DNA of 34,339 nt, taken from assembly GCA_001579985.1 (NCBI GenBank), contig LRSR01005105.1:1-34339 (forward strand), read 5' to 3'. Positions 10,462-21,736 of this stretch are shown here, one piece after another. The first letter of the stretch is position 1. Every line of letters starts with the position of its first letter. A model generated the notes under the pieces. It worked only from the letters and a program-made list of their open reading frames with translations. It ran no database searches and was not told where the DNA came from. A program made the translations under genes and the position numbers. The stretch is from Hypsibius dujardini (Eukaryota > Tardigrada > Eutardigrada > Parachela > Hypsibiidae).

Positions 10462-11590
10462 CTTCGCTGGGGAAGAAAAGATCTGCGGACGACTTGGGGG
10501 TAAATTGGAGAGGCTGAAAAATGGAAGAAAAAAAAAGTTGCAGTAAACTTTAGGGTATTTAAGTTTTAGTTCTTTTATAGCACGAAGTTAAAAAATATAA
10601 TAGCGATAAAAAGTATAACAGCGGTATTCAAGTACTGGAACTAGTAACTTTAGCTAAACGCCTGAACCTAAAACGTTAAGGCATTAACAAAATTTGCAAA
10701 ATTACAAATTTGATGCAAGTTATCTTCACATTAACAAAAAATGCTAGGTATTAATACAAATATCTAAACCGAACACCTAAAGTTATTTATTTCGCATTAG
10801 CAAAATTAACAAAACTAAAAATCTAAAGTAAGTTTTTATTTTTACTATTTTTATGCCATCTCTTATTAAAAATACGTTAATGCCGAGTTTTGACAAATTT
10901 AAAATGAGACGTTGCTTTTAAAAATGGGTCGTTATTAGCAAATCTTTCTCCGGTAGGAAATGAGTTCATGTTTTTCCTGAAAGATAATTAGAAAAGATAG
11001 TGATTGATCGTTCCAATTTTTCCGACAAAAAAAATACTAGCACTCCTTTTTAGAAAGGGCGGCACATTTATGCGGCACGAATCGCTATTATTACCAAGGC
11101 TAGAGGGCGTTTACACACGCCAAGTGGATACGAGAGATATGCGTCGGGTGTTGTCGATGAACCAAAGCGAGATGTAATTTCAAAATAAATAATGCTAGAA
11201 GAGAAACCGAAAATATCTTCACCGCACTAATTGTCAGCTGGAGGCAAGGGGAAAATTTAATGTGATTGATTATCAGTAAATTTACTACATCCAGATAGAG
11301 AAGGAAAGAATATCGAACATCAGAATAAATTTGTGCACGGTCGGCGGGGAGAGAAAAACAACAACCGTAAGTTGCCGCGATTTCATCTATGGTCATAGAT
11401 CGGAAATGATGTCACTTCAATTCAACGCACCCAAACTGAGAAAAGATGTGCAACGATTCCGTATTGATTGATTGATTTGGCCGAAGTTTAGTGCGTCTGA
11501 CGAAGGCAGGTGATGAGATGTCGTCACTTCCGCCCCAAGCAGTGGTGACTCATTCATCCTAACTCTGCATAGATCGCTTAGTCTAAATAA
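10462..11590. other. Intergenic, no gene seen
   Basis: Between the DUF2828 start and the TMEM267-like stop, both on the minus strand, the sequence is AT-rich and has no reading frame with family resemblance. It should include the DUF2828 promoter and the 3' end of the TMEM267-like transcript; neither has a diagnostic motif I can name. Confidence 0.4.
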
Positions 11591-12558
11591 TCAGTAAAAC
11601 ATGGCTTGATAACTGAGATCATCCAAATGGGCATCACAATCCGAAATCTTTGGGTTCACTGAGGAATTCTTCCGGTCCTCCCCGGCAGCCCTACATTCAT
11701 CGTCGCCGGTTCGCCAGCTGCCCAAGGACGACTCGGTCTCCGCCAGCATCAGGACGGCTCGTGTCAAGAGCGGGAAGAACGGCAGGAAAAAGGGGAAAAG
11801 CCCGAACGGTTCACCGGGCGGGATGGTGACGAGGTAGGCGACGTGGAGGCCGCGCCGCGCGGCGTCCCGGCACAGATGCACCGCCAGCATGGTGGACATC
11901 TGCAGGAGGTGGTAGCGGAGCTGCCAGCGCTTTCCGCGGTTTGTACAATACTGCAGGAGGGAGACGAGAAAGAAAAGGAAAGACAGGGAGATGTCGTGGA
12001 AGGGCGGTGGAGTCGGCATATGCAAAGCATCCTGAAAAAAGTAGACATTAAAATTAATGCAACGAAAAGAAAGTAGCTTTTATGCTAGGAGTAAATGAAA
12101 ATGTAGTAATTAATGCAATTATTACCGATAAGATTAAAAAAATTAAAACCAGATTCAAGACCATTAACTCATCAATCAACTGTTACAAAAGACGTTAACA
12201 GACTTCATGCTCAATCGATCAATCAATTGTATGCCACTTCGACCAGCTTTTGACCTACCTTCAATGCGAAAGATCTCGCGGCGATGAAGTGATCCACATC
12301 GACGCCGGCAGAAAATGCCGCCGCCATTGAAAGCTCCCACCAAAATCTTCGACCAAAATTGCGGTGAACGGTCACGGCGGCCCATGCGAGGCAGCCCAAG
12401 GCAACGTGGACGGCAGAGTCGAAGAGCGCTCTGGCCGCCATGGGAGCGCCCTCATCACCGAGCTTCTGAAGAAGGCCGTCGGCGACAATGGTGACGAGCG
12501 GCAATACTAGGAGAATTCCCGCAACTAATGGCGAGCATAGTTGGCGCTTGCTCAGCAT
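11591..12558 (-). CDS. TMEM267: TMEM267-like multi-pass membrane protein
   Basis: Two exons, 12558-12259 and 12031-11591, splice in phase 0 to 246 residues (human TMEM267 is about 215). Matching landmarks are ADGLLQ (26-31), ALFDSAVHVALGCLAW (44-59), the polar membrane motif GVDVDHF (85-91) before ALK, PPPFHD (108-113) replacing human RRPFLH, and RDAARRGLH followed by PFGLFPFFLPFFPL, corresponding to human RDGIRHGLW..PFG..PLPFWLY. About four or five hydrophobic segments are visible. The spaced Asp/His residues inside membrane helices recall the YdjM-type membrane hydrolase superfamily, so an enzymatic role is conceivable, but the cellular function of TMEM267 is not established. A charged C-terminal tail of about 45 residues is extra. 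ATG 12558 fits the homology start; the 227-bp intron has good GTAGGT/TTTTTTCAG borders. Confidence 0.85.
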
Positions 12559-12820
12559 GTTTCGGGGCGCGGAAGAAGGGATTTTAAGAAAGACATCTGC
12601 ATGGGGTCAAAATGTACCACAAAAATGCATGGCAAAACAATCTTCCACCACCGCACAGAGTAACTGTGAGATGCAGTGAACGATGCATGGTGAAGCTTAT
12701 GGTCATGGGAATCAATAGTGAAAGAAAAAGTTCCCGCTTGGAAGCTTCAACGAGGCAGTTTATTTTTTGGCGAGTTGGAGCTTCCGAGTTCGAGACTTGG
12801 ATTAAAGCTTGAAGCTGCGG

Positions 12821-12979
12821 ATTGATTCGAGACGTTGATTCATTGATTTAAGCCTTGACTTTAGGCCTATGCTCCTTTTAGTGGAGAGTAGAAGTGCCAG
12901 AAACGACATTGAAGCTGAAGTCGCACCTTGAATCTATTCTTTGATTCGAGGCGTTGATTCATTGATTTAAGCTTTAACT
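12821..12979. repeat. Two 40-bp direct repeats, 119-bp period
   Basis: Positions 12821-12860 and 12940-12979 share TTGATTCGAGRCGTTGATTC followed by ATTGATTTAAGC, with only a few differences. The flanking GAAGCTG is repeated too (12811 and 12911), suggesting an old tandem duplication. Confidence 0.7.
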
Positions 12980-13079
12980 CAGCTCTGTTCTTCGAGTAAA
13001 GGAACCGACATTTCTTGTTTATTGACATAAGGAAAAAATAACTTAAGTTTTTGTAATGTACTAACGGACAACAGTCAGG

Positions 13080-13207
13080 CCGGGGCTTGCGCGATCTAAA
13101 CGAATTTTTCTCGATTGACTTCAAGCATGAATAACTGCATTTCTGTCCTCACTGTTCCTTTAGTTCCTTTTCGCACGAACTGCCCTATTAGGTCGCGCAA
13201 GCCCCCG
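13080..13207. repeat. Small inverted repeat around CTTGCGCGA
   Basis: CCGGGGCTTGCGCGATCTAA at 13080-13099 is mirrored by GGTCGCGCAAGCCCCCGG at 13190-13207. A third CTTGCGCGATC copy occurs at about 13443. Arms of 17-18 bp around about 90 bp could be a foldback remnant. Confidence 0.5.
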
Positions 13208-14574
13208 GTCAGACATAAGAAATGGGGCTTGACGTCACTGCGACGTTTTGCCCATCTCAATTGCTCACCTGACGTCGTCCATTGTCTTAAAGTTACCTGA
13301 CGCCACGGACCACCGGCGCACCCAAGTTCCATCACACAACTTGTTCCTTTTTACACTAAGCTTGTCATGTTCCTTCACAATCTGGAGTTCGTCATTTGTT
13401 GACTTGACCATTGAGCATTGACTATTTGGACTTGGAGCGCAAGCTTGCGCGATCCTACTAAGAACAGAGTTCCTGTTCGCACAAAAACCCGTTAGGGAGT
13501 CAAACTTGCCCCTTCTATATTCGGTGTTGTTCATTAACGCATCCATGTGAGCCCTGCTGGCGAGTGGGCTCGACACTCCCGTTCAACCGAATCTGTTAGG
13601 CCATTGGTCCGAGTTGTTCGTTACTTTGGTTCGAGTAATTGTATGGCCGCAAGAGTTCGCGAAATACCTGGGGGCTATTGGTTCAGTTTTTTAGGCTGTT
13701 CCTTCCTTGTCTCGTCTTGTCAAACTATGCACATGCATATTCCTATTTGTAAGATTCACGGGTTGGAACACATGTAACTGTGGACGAGTTTCCGTTACGT
13801 GCAAATAATTGGAAAATAGCACAAAAGGAACTGGACAATCTGTCTGTCTGACTGTACAAGTACTTAAGCACCTACGTAAGAGTACCGCGTCCCGCTTTGG
13901 GATAACAATACAAGATACACAAGAGCGCCTGTTCGCTCAAGACCTGGCTTATTTAATCTGTCTGGCCTTCCCATTTGGACGTGCACCGCTAGTCAAGTGG
14001 GAGGAAATCAAAGACTATTCGATCAAGGTGGAGGGGAATGGAAGAGGAACGGAGGAGGAGATGGAGGGAAAAACGGCAGTCTTATCGATATTGATCCAAC
14101 ACCCCACCCCCTTTCAATGGTCTAGACGTTGTGTCTGGAGCTCACCTTCCACATTTTTGAGCTAATAACGCCATAAAATCAATATGGTGTTAAAGGCCAC
14201 AACTGAATGTTCCGTGGCATGTAGACGTGATGCAAATGCGGTATGTCTGTTCGCCGGCGCGCCGGTACAGCTTGATCTCGCCCCTCATTATATGGATTAG
14301 GGGTTGTCATCAGTCTCTGGTGGTGCTCATCATTTTTTACAAAATTTTTATGATAGATGACTTCTAGCATCTCACAAATATGATAGTCAGCTTGCTCAAT
14401 AATACTATTGTCTGTTCTTGCCATGATGGCTCTACCAGAATATTTCACCGCTTTCTGCGGCAATATTCTTATCCTATATTGGAGCGTCGTTCCTATTTCT
14501 AACTCCAGTAATGTTAATCAGATGATCTTTCCAGCAGTTTTCACGTAAGAACCAGTAATTTTATTGGGGGAGGA

Positions 14575-17500
14575 ATGGACGACCAGAGGGCGGTTGACCG
14601 CAAAGCCTCAACCAGCTCGGCGGCGTCACGAACTGCGAAGACACCGGCACCCGGCGATACGTCGGGGTCCTCGTCGCCGGGTTCGTCCGTCACCTCTGAA
14701 GACCCTCCGAAATCCATCCCGACCCAACGTAGGAAGTCCAATGTGTCTGTGGAAGTTAAAAAATCCAGCATTTCCTCCGTTGTCAGTGAGGGCGGCTCGG
14801 TGAGGCTCACCCAGGGGAAGAAGCTCAGCGGCAATGTGGAGATCAACAGCATACCCTCCATTTTCGATAGGAGAGCGTCGTTACAATCGACAAAATCTCC
14901 GGAAATGACACGAGTCCCCTCCGTTATGAATGGAGACGTGCCGGGCAGTGGGGGGCTTTGGGGTACGACAGAGGGGGAAAGTCCACAGGAGAAGGAACCG
15001 GAACCGGCGAACCAAGCTGGACGACGTCATTCCAGTGTCGCCTCACTGCGGAGAGCCAAGAAATCCAGCGCAATCTCATTGCAGAGTGCCAGTGAAATCG
15101 AATCGCCGCCGCCAATTCCGGAACTGCGGGATGACGGTGGCGGTGCTCCGCCAAAACCGCGGCGAAGTTCGCTGTTTGATGAAACCCAGGTACTAGTCCT
15201 AGCATCCCATCATCATTTCATATTCAGGTCACAGTCGCATTATCCTTGATTGATTTCGCTTTTTATCGATCGATTCTTTTAAAATGCTTTTATTGAGCTA
15301 TTGGACTGTCTCTATCTTCATTACGTAAGCCGAAGCAAACAAAAACCCTGACGAAGACCGTTTTTTGACGGATGTGAGTGGCCACGCCCAATGTCTACTA
15401 ACTCCAGTGGTCAACCGCCCAATCAAAAATCGCAGTGAAAATTGTGCCCAATAAAAACACGCCCTGTATTGACTGCCGTCGATTGATTGATTAACCTGAT
15501 CCGCTTTGTTTTGCAGCCCTTGGAAGTCAATAATAATTCTGCTCAATTTTCCGCCGCTGTCACGCCGCCTCCGACGGACGAGCTTGCCATGTGGAATCAA
15601 GAGGATTTATTCACGGCTACCCGGAAAGTCAGCGAGCCAAAACGGCGCAAGTCGTCGGGAAAAGTTTCGGACCTGCAAGCCGCCGCTACGGAGGAAGATC
15701 TCGAGGACATCTCCACGTTGACGTCCCCGAAGGAGGGGCGCGCGTCTCGCGCCAAGGACGGAGGCATGCGGGAATCGAGAAGCAGCAATGTAAGCCGGCG
15801 GCCGTACAACGTTATCTTCGAGTCGGATGAGGCGGCGTCGGAGTTCACGGAATGGAATCAAAACAGTAAGGACGTCCTCCGTCGGGGAGGTCCACCACCT
15901 CGTGGCAGTTCACTGGGCCGGATTGGCGGGGAACGCGACTCTGGAACGGGCAGTTCAGTTCATTTGGCAATTGCCAACGGTGGCAGCGGCGGTGCGGCGG
16001 GATTGCGGGATGACGGGGAGATGGGGAAGATTTTGGACGTTTATTACGGCCAGCTGAGAGACGCGCTTTTGGTTAGTGCAGTATAGTGTGTTGATTCATA
16101 ATCTTTGTTTTAGAGAGAAGACTTTTCGCTGTGATTTTGAGTGGTTCGAATGAGTGAAATATTTTTATTCCGTTGAATAGTCAGCCCAAAAGCGAGGAAA
16201 GTTATAGATTACCGCTAGTAGTTGATTGATCGATTGGCTGAATTCGGCTAAGCTCGTTTTTTATGGTTTTTTCTACTTGTTCTTTGCCGACTGTTCGCGT
16301 CAGAGATTAAAATTATATGGCCCTGGTAATTGACCTGTTCAAATGCTGTATAAATTGATTTATTAACTATCATCAGTTGAATTTGATTGGGCTTTTTTAC
16401 CCAATTTCGTTTGTCATAATATTGTTTTCCAAAAGCTACACAAAGTTGGAGGATTTTCGTCGAGTTGATTGATTGAATGAATTGTTTTAAACCGTGTGTT
16501 AATTTTAATTCCTATAGTCAGTATGGTTCTCGCGACAGTTTCTCAACCAATTTTTTTTGCAGGCTGAAAGTTCGGCAGTGCGAGAACGGATTTTAGCGGA
16601 ATTCGACCGATCGACAAGGGACTTGATCAAAAGGTGAGTGCGTGTGGACTAGTAAGACAAGTCTGACGTGCCGGTTTACCGCCCCTCCATTTGCGTTATT
16701 CGAAGCGGATTGTGTTCTCGTGCAATTACCTTTACCTTCCCTATCCCATCAACGGATCTATAAAGTACACTCTCTGTGTCCCTTCTCTTTTTTCACACCG
16801 GTAAAGCCAACAGCAGGCGACGGAGCGTCTGCACGCCGATATCGATTCTCTCCACAATCTCTGCCGGTCCTATAGCAAGGCGGTCCACGAGCGCGATCGA
16901 ACGATCGCCAACCTGGCGGATGCCCTCGCCGGCCAGAAGGAGCAGGTGCGGCTGGCGCGATCCGCGATCTTGGCGGAGGATGATCGACGCGAGGTGAGTG
17001 AGGGAAGGTGTGTGTGTATTGGTGTGATCGCGAGATCCGGGATCACTTTTAAAGTAGTAGCACTGCCACTATCGGTATATATCTACGTGGACTTGATAAA
17101 AGGGAGTGACTAGTATTGATTATCCCCCATTCGTTGTCTGCGTTCCTGATTTGCTTTTGCTTTGGCATACATACAGGCTATTTTGGATGCAGTCGCCGAC
17201 GGCATTTACCGGAAGAAGCTGCTGCAAAAAACATGGAATGTCTGGCGGGCCGCGTTGCAGGACGGGATGCGGCGCCGGGTGGAGAAGGCTTGTCAGAAGC
17301 GGGCGGAAGAGGTCTGCCACCAGATGGCCGACAAATACGACGCCAGAATTGCGACTGTGAGTTTTTGAAATGTAGCCGCAATGCCACATGCCGGCAGACA
17401 CAGACAGAGAGACAGACAACACAAAGGCACACTAAAAGACCCACAGAAAGACCGACAAACTGACGACAGATTCATATAGAGGAAAGACACACAGGTTTGT

Positions 17501-18373
17501 CAGTCAAATCACTGTCAGACAAGTCAAGTCAGACAAGTCAGACAAATAGACACTCACAAACTGGCAGAAAGACAGACAGAAGAACTCAAAGGCGGACAGA
17601 CACACACGCAGACAGACATACTGACCGACCGAAAGATGTACAGGAAGACCTAGAGACAAGCAGTGAAGCTGACGAATCGAAGGATTGGGAGAAAGTGTTA
17701 TTCGGAAAATGAGAAATGCAGAGACAAGCGGAGAGACAGAGCAGCAGCGTGCCAGTTCTGACAGCGTGATGTGTCTTTGCAGCTGGAAGCGACGATTCAG
17801 CATTTACGCGAGGAGAACCGGTTATACAAAGACAACTGCAACGATGTAGCCGCCAAAGCAAGAGATGCTTTACTGCGCGGCGTGACAGTCCTCAAGGCGG
17901 AAGTGAAGCGATTTCCTGACACTCGCATTGAGGGTAATTTATCTGACTGACCACACTGCGCACACAGACACACTGCACCGCACCGCACCACTTTCTAATC
18001 CAACGACATGCCGGGATGTGCATTGATGCTCTTAGGATCCGCGGAATTGTCGTCGACCAAACCAATAAACGGTGTCGGTGATTCCCGCAGTCAGACCAGT
18101 GGTGAGACCCGCGCCTCCCGTTCGCGGCAGTCGAACAATCCGAGTAGTGACGATAACAGCGACAGTGCTAGTCAGCTTTCTCGCGATATCGAAATGACAA
18201 AGCCGAAACTCCGTGTTGAGAGTATTGGCAGAGGCGACCCGGTACCGTACAAAGTGGTCAGACATCAGAGGTCCTTGATGAAGTCCGACAGCGACGCCGG
18301 TTCTGGATCCCTCTCAAGCGCTTCTATTCGCATGCGTAGAACCTCCTCCAAAGACAGCCGGAAAAACAGCTGA
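14575..18373 (+). CDS. POC5: Centriolar protein POC5
   Basis: Seven exons (14575-15189, 15517-16071, 16563-16633, 16807-16993, 17177-17356, 17783-17933, 18036-18373) splice in phase to 698 residues, against about 575 in human. Residues 1-340 and 588-698 are Ser/Pro/Arg-rich and disordered. FESDEAASEFTEW opens the conserved part. A long coiled coil (about 375-586) follows, with NLADALAGQKEQV, RKKLLQKTWNVWR (centrin-binding-repeat style), RRVEKACQKRAEEVCHQMAD (human ERACQARAEEVC) and DALLRGVTVLKAEVKRF (human KAFMRGVCALNLEAMTMF). POC5 binds centrins, loads into the distal lumen of assembling centrioles and supports elongation. The long Ser-rich N-terminus is species-specific. ATG 14575 has no in-frame homology to confirm it, so a further 5' exon is possible. 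Intron 5 carries a CAGACA tract. Confidence 0.9.
17390..17640. repeat. CAGACA-type simple repeat in POC5 intron 5
   Basis: Degenerate CAGA/GACAGACA repeat between exons 5 and 6, the same motif family as the DUF2828 intron array. Confidence 0.8.
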
Positions 18374-19558
18374 GTGTTGTGAAATGCGTTCGAAAATGAC
18401 TTCGAGAAATGCGCATCAGAAGGAAATCTCCGTCTGTTTTGTCGAAAATAGTTCATATCTCTCTGTGATGAATCTCAGTTTCCTCTCTCTCTCACCGTCA
18501 TACGTTTCCTAGACCGTTCAACTTGATTTTTTAGCCTTGCCTGTCTCTCTCTTTCTCCTACTATCCTTGCTCTGAAACCTCTGTTACACTCCCGTGATTT
18601 TCTTGAAAATCTCTGAAGACATCCGTCCACATTTGACTTTCGGTTTTGCAGTGTTAGTATCTTTTATCAGTTGATGTTTGCGGTTTTAAAAGTCAATCTT
18701 CAAGTGGTTGGTCGCTGTTTTTGCCTGTTTCACATGCCATGTCAGCAAGAAGAAAGTTAGGCATATGGGCCAAAATTGTTGTCTGGACTAGAGCTTCTTC
18801 AAGTGTCTCAATTCTCAGTGCTCGTACTCGTCTACACCATTCTTTGCAATTTCAGTCATTCGTCCTCAAGGCTACCTGCGCAGCATTGAAGGTACGATTG
18901 ACGGTCAGCTGAGAACTTTCGTATGTTTTTGAGGGGAGGGGGAAGTCCATGAAAATGACCGTGACTGGTACCCCAATCTTCCTTCGATGGTCTTCTCAGG
19001 CCTTTAAGAGAAGAGAATGTTATCCTTTTCGGATGACTCATAAGGGGGTTAATTTGCAATGGCTTATCAGAGAAATATCTTTGTGCGCGATAAGGACTAG
19101 TACCGGCACGGATAGTCACTCGCTGTCTGTCGATCTCGGCGAGGTCTCCAAACGCGAAAACTGTTTAAACATACCCGAACATGTAATATGGACGCGTTGT
19201 AAAGCCGGACTTTGCACCGTGATAGCATTGATAGGGAAATCTCTAGTGCGAAATTTCCCCGGTAATGATGATGAAGGCTGAACTCGATCACGGACTCATG
19301 ATGATAAGAACGTGCTGCCATCAATCGTAAGTTCACTCCATCAAGGAAATGCGTCACGGTGATCGACTTAGCGTTCCCCACATCGTACTCGGGAAAATGC
19401 GTGGGCGAGTTGAGGCCCGATCTGCGATTGGGTGAAACACACAAAAGGCGGGGGCAGGATGAGTGAATCAGGCTGCAGTCCACCTGTTGGTCCCGGACGC
19501 CTCAATCCGCCTCAACCGTCAACCGAATTGAGATGTACAGCAGTTATGGGCCTGAATG
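18374..19558. other. POC5 3' region and intergenic, no gene seen
   Basis: About 1.2 kb after the POC5 stop. I see pyrimidine-rich CTCTCT stretches near 18470-18560 and no AATAAA within several hundred bases. A 128-residue open frame on the minus strand (19483-19097) has no recognisable domain or splice partner. Confidence 0.4.
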
Positions 19559-20876
19559 AGAAACTTCTACATTGTTGTTGTTGGTTCGTTCTCCGATTTT
19601 CCATCTCTCTCTGTCGCGGTGCGACCCATTTCCGGACACACTCCAGGAAATTCCTTTTTTTCTGACATCCTTTTTCGACACACCGCCAACACCGAAAAAT
19701 GGACCAAAAGTACGGTGAAGCCCCGCCGGCCTACAACACAGGCGCTTATCCCTACGGACAGCAGCCGCAGTTCCAGCCACTGCCCACCATGCCAGGTCCG
19801 TCCGGTCATCAGATGTATGCACCGCAGCAGCAGCAGTACAATCCCTATGTAAGTCCAATGGAGGATGGCAATAAATTGAACATAAGATTGGCATTGTTGA
19901 AAGAGATCGAAAGATTCCGAAATGAAGCCATTTTTACTACGTCATTTTCTCATGTTTTTCCCCCTACGCGTTCCAGCCTCAGCAGGGCACCACGGTGGTC
20001 CACGTTGTGCCGTCCCACGATGCGCACCACCATCACCACACGCAGACCATCATCGTGGAGGATCGGTAAGGTGTTTGTTTTTTTGGGCAAACAAAATATG
20101 TATTTTGATTTTAGTTTAGGCGTGGAAGTCTCATTTTGCTTATTTGTTTGTTTTCAGCGGTGTGAATCATTGCCTGCACTTCTGCATCAGTCTGTTCTTC
20201 TTCCCGTGGCTGTTTGTGTGGCTGTTCCGTAAGTTATTCGGGATACGCCCATTTGATTGATTGATGGATTGTTAGCATGTATTTGAGTTAGCCAATAGTT
20301 AATTGATTGATGCATTGATTGAGACTTGTGGCTTGATTGGTTTGTTGTGGCTATTAGATAGATTGGTTGATTGGGTTGCGCTTGATTGATTGCCCGGTGA
20401 AATCATTTGCCGTCCGACGGTCGGAAATAAGCTTTTTTTGCATTGCAGTGTGCATCACTGACGGCTGCTAAACATGAGAGCAGATTGATAGACATTCTTC
20501 ATCAGCAATTGGCCAGCGTATAACTTTTGCCGGATCATGGATCTTCCTTTGTTTAGTACTTTAATAATACATTATCTTGTTCATCCACAAAACAGGCGTC
20601 GTCGCCGAAACTCCCCACGCTTCCATATGCTCACCTTGCAAATTTTCCTTTTTTTCGTTCCTAGTTTGTAAGACTCGCTAGTTCCTGAATTTATAGTTTT
20701 CCACTAAGGATGTGGCCGTATTCGGTTTGTAATAATCGTGGAAGTCGTTATTCGCTGTAGCTTGTTTAAAGCTTCTTCACCATTCTCATTGCTCAACCAC
20801 AGAACACGAGTACTAAAAAATAATTGGTAAGGGCGGTAAGGCATGAGATTTTTCATGAATTTACCGGATATTTAGT
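19559..20876 (+). repeat. Tandem duplication unit A
   Basis: From a shared promoter-proximal TTCTCCGATTTTCC stretch through gene A and its 3' flank to ATTTACCGGATATTTAGT. Exons, introns and flanks align almost base for base with unit B (21607-23832) once B's 984-bp insertion is removed. Intron conservation indicates a recent duplication. Confidence 0.85.
19699..20471 (+). CDS. 110-residue PPxY/His-rich protein with C-terminal HCLH/PW membrane segment (copy A)
   Basis: Four exons (19699-19848, 19977-20065, 20158-20228, 20449-20471) give 110 residues. Order: a WW-domain-binding PPxY motif (GEAPPAYNTG, 6-15), a Tyr/Pro/Gln-rich stretch to about 53, a beta-like TTVVHVV, a five-His run (HDAHHHHHTQT, 64-74), then GVNHCLHFC (81-89) and one hydrophobic helix with FFFPWLFVWLF (93-103), ending LCITDGC. 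No signal peptide is visible, so I infer a cytosolic N-terminus anchored by its tail, with Cys residues available for lipidation or metal binding. PPxY suggests recruitment of a WW-domain protein such as a NEDD4-type ligase, an inference by analogy with LITAF-like proteins. I cannot name the family. It differs from copy B at 8 of 110 positions. Confidence 0.85.
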
Positions 20877-21603
20877 CGGGTGTATCGAAACTGCGAAAGT
20901 TCCAAGTTTTGCCCTAGGTGGAGACACCGTTTACGGTAAAATTACAACAACTCTTGATATCGCTATTGCTATTGCTCGCTTAATTTAGTTTTACATCGTT
21001 ACGTTGCTTCAGTGATCAGTATATCTTAATGTTTTATGTAGTCTTAATTTTGAATACCCATTCTTTCTATCTTGCCGTTAGCTGACAAAATTTATCACTG
21101 CAATCAATGGTGCTGCTTTTCAGACCCACCCGTACATTATGACTGCACACACTGTGCTTCCCTGCAGTCATAATATACTGTGGATCAAAAACGCAGCACG
21201 AAATGATTGAGACAATACAGTAATCGAGTATTCATACAATTATTTTCCAGTTTTTGATTTTTTCAAATGTATATTCGATAACTGAACATTTTTAATTGTA
21301 TGAATTGATAATCGTATTCTAGAGCTGATTACAGTAATCTGGTAAATAAACATTGTAAGTACAATTTTGATTGAAAGCAAGTAAACAAAAACCTACATGA
21401 AGCATATAAAATATACTAATTACTGAAGTAACGTAACGATGTAAAATTAAATTAAGCGAGCAATAGTAGTAGCGGTATCACGAGTTGTAATTTTGCCGTA
21501 GACGGTGTCTCCACCTAGGGTAAAACTTGGGAGTTCCACTTTCAAGTTGGAACTTCCAAATTGGAATTTTCAAGTTGGAATTTCCGCAGTTTCGATACAC
21601 CCG
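20877..21603. mobile_element. 727-bp long-TIR (foldback) element between copies A and B
   Basis: The left end CGGGTGTATCGAAACTGCG (20877) is mirrored at the right end (CGCAGTTTCGATACACCCG, to 21603). The arms pair for about 170-200 bp, through GGTGGAGACACCGT, AAAATTACAAC, TTGCTCGCTTAATTTA and TACATCGTTACGTT. The right arm has an extra run of CAAGTTGGAA units (21543-21589). The centre holds a 12-bp perfect hairpin at 21137-21174. No transposase frame is present. The matching place after copy B (23832) lacks it. Exact ends and target duplication are uncertain within about 5 bp. Confidence 0.75.
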
Positions 21604-21736
21604 GACACTTTTGCATTATTCTTGTCGTTTTGTTCTCCGATTTTCCACCTCTCGCGGTGCGACCCATTTCCGGACACATTCCAGGAAATTCCTTTTCTTC
21701 TGACATCCTTTTTCCACACACCGCTACCACCGAAAA

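Larger units (their letters stand above)
12559..14574. other. 2-kb divergent intergenic region, degenerate repeats
   Basis: It separates the divergent TMEM267-like and POC5 genes. It contains two direct repeats near 12821 and 12940, a small inverted repeat at 13080-13207, and a palindromic CGCCGGCGCGCCGG at 14253. Several 80-120-residue open frames lack coding signatures or recognisable families. The promoters of both genes should lie at its ends. Confidence 0.45.

Noticed and set aside
14179-14463. 94-residue minus-strand frame near the POC5 start
   Set aside because: Could be a decayed element fragment, but no motif supports a gene.
19097-19483. 128-residue minus-strand frame between POC5 and gene A
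   Set aside because: No recognisable domain, and no conserved relative in the window.
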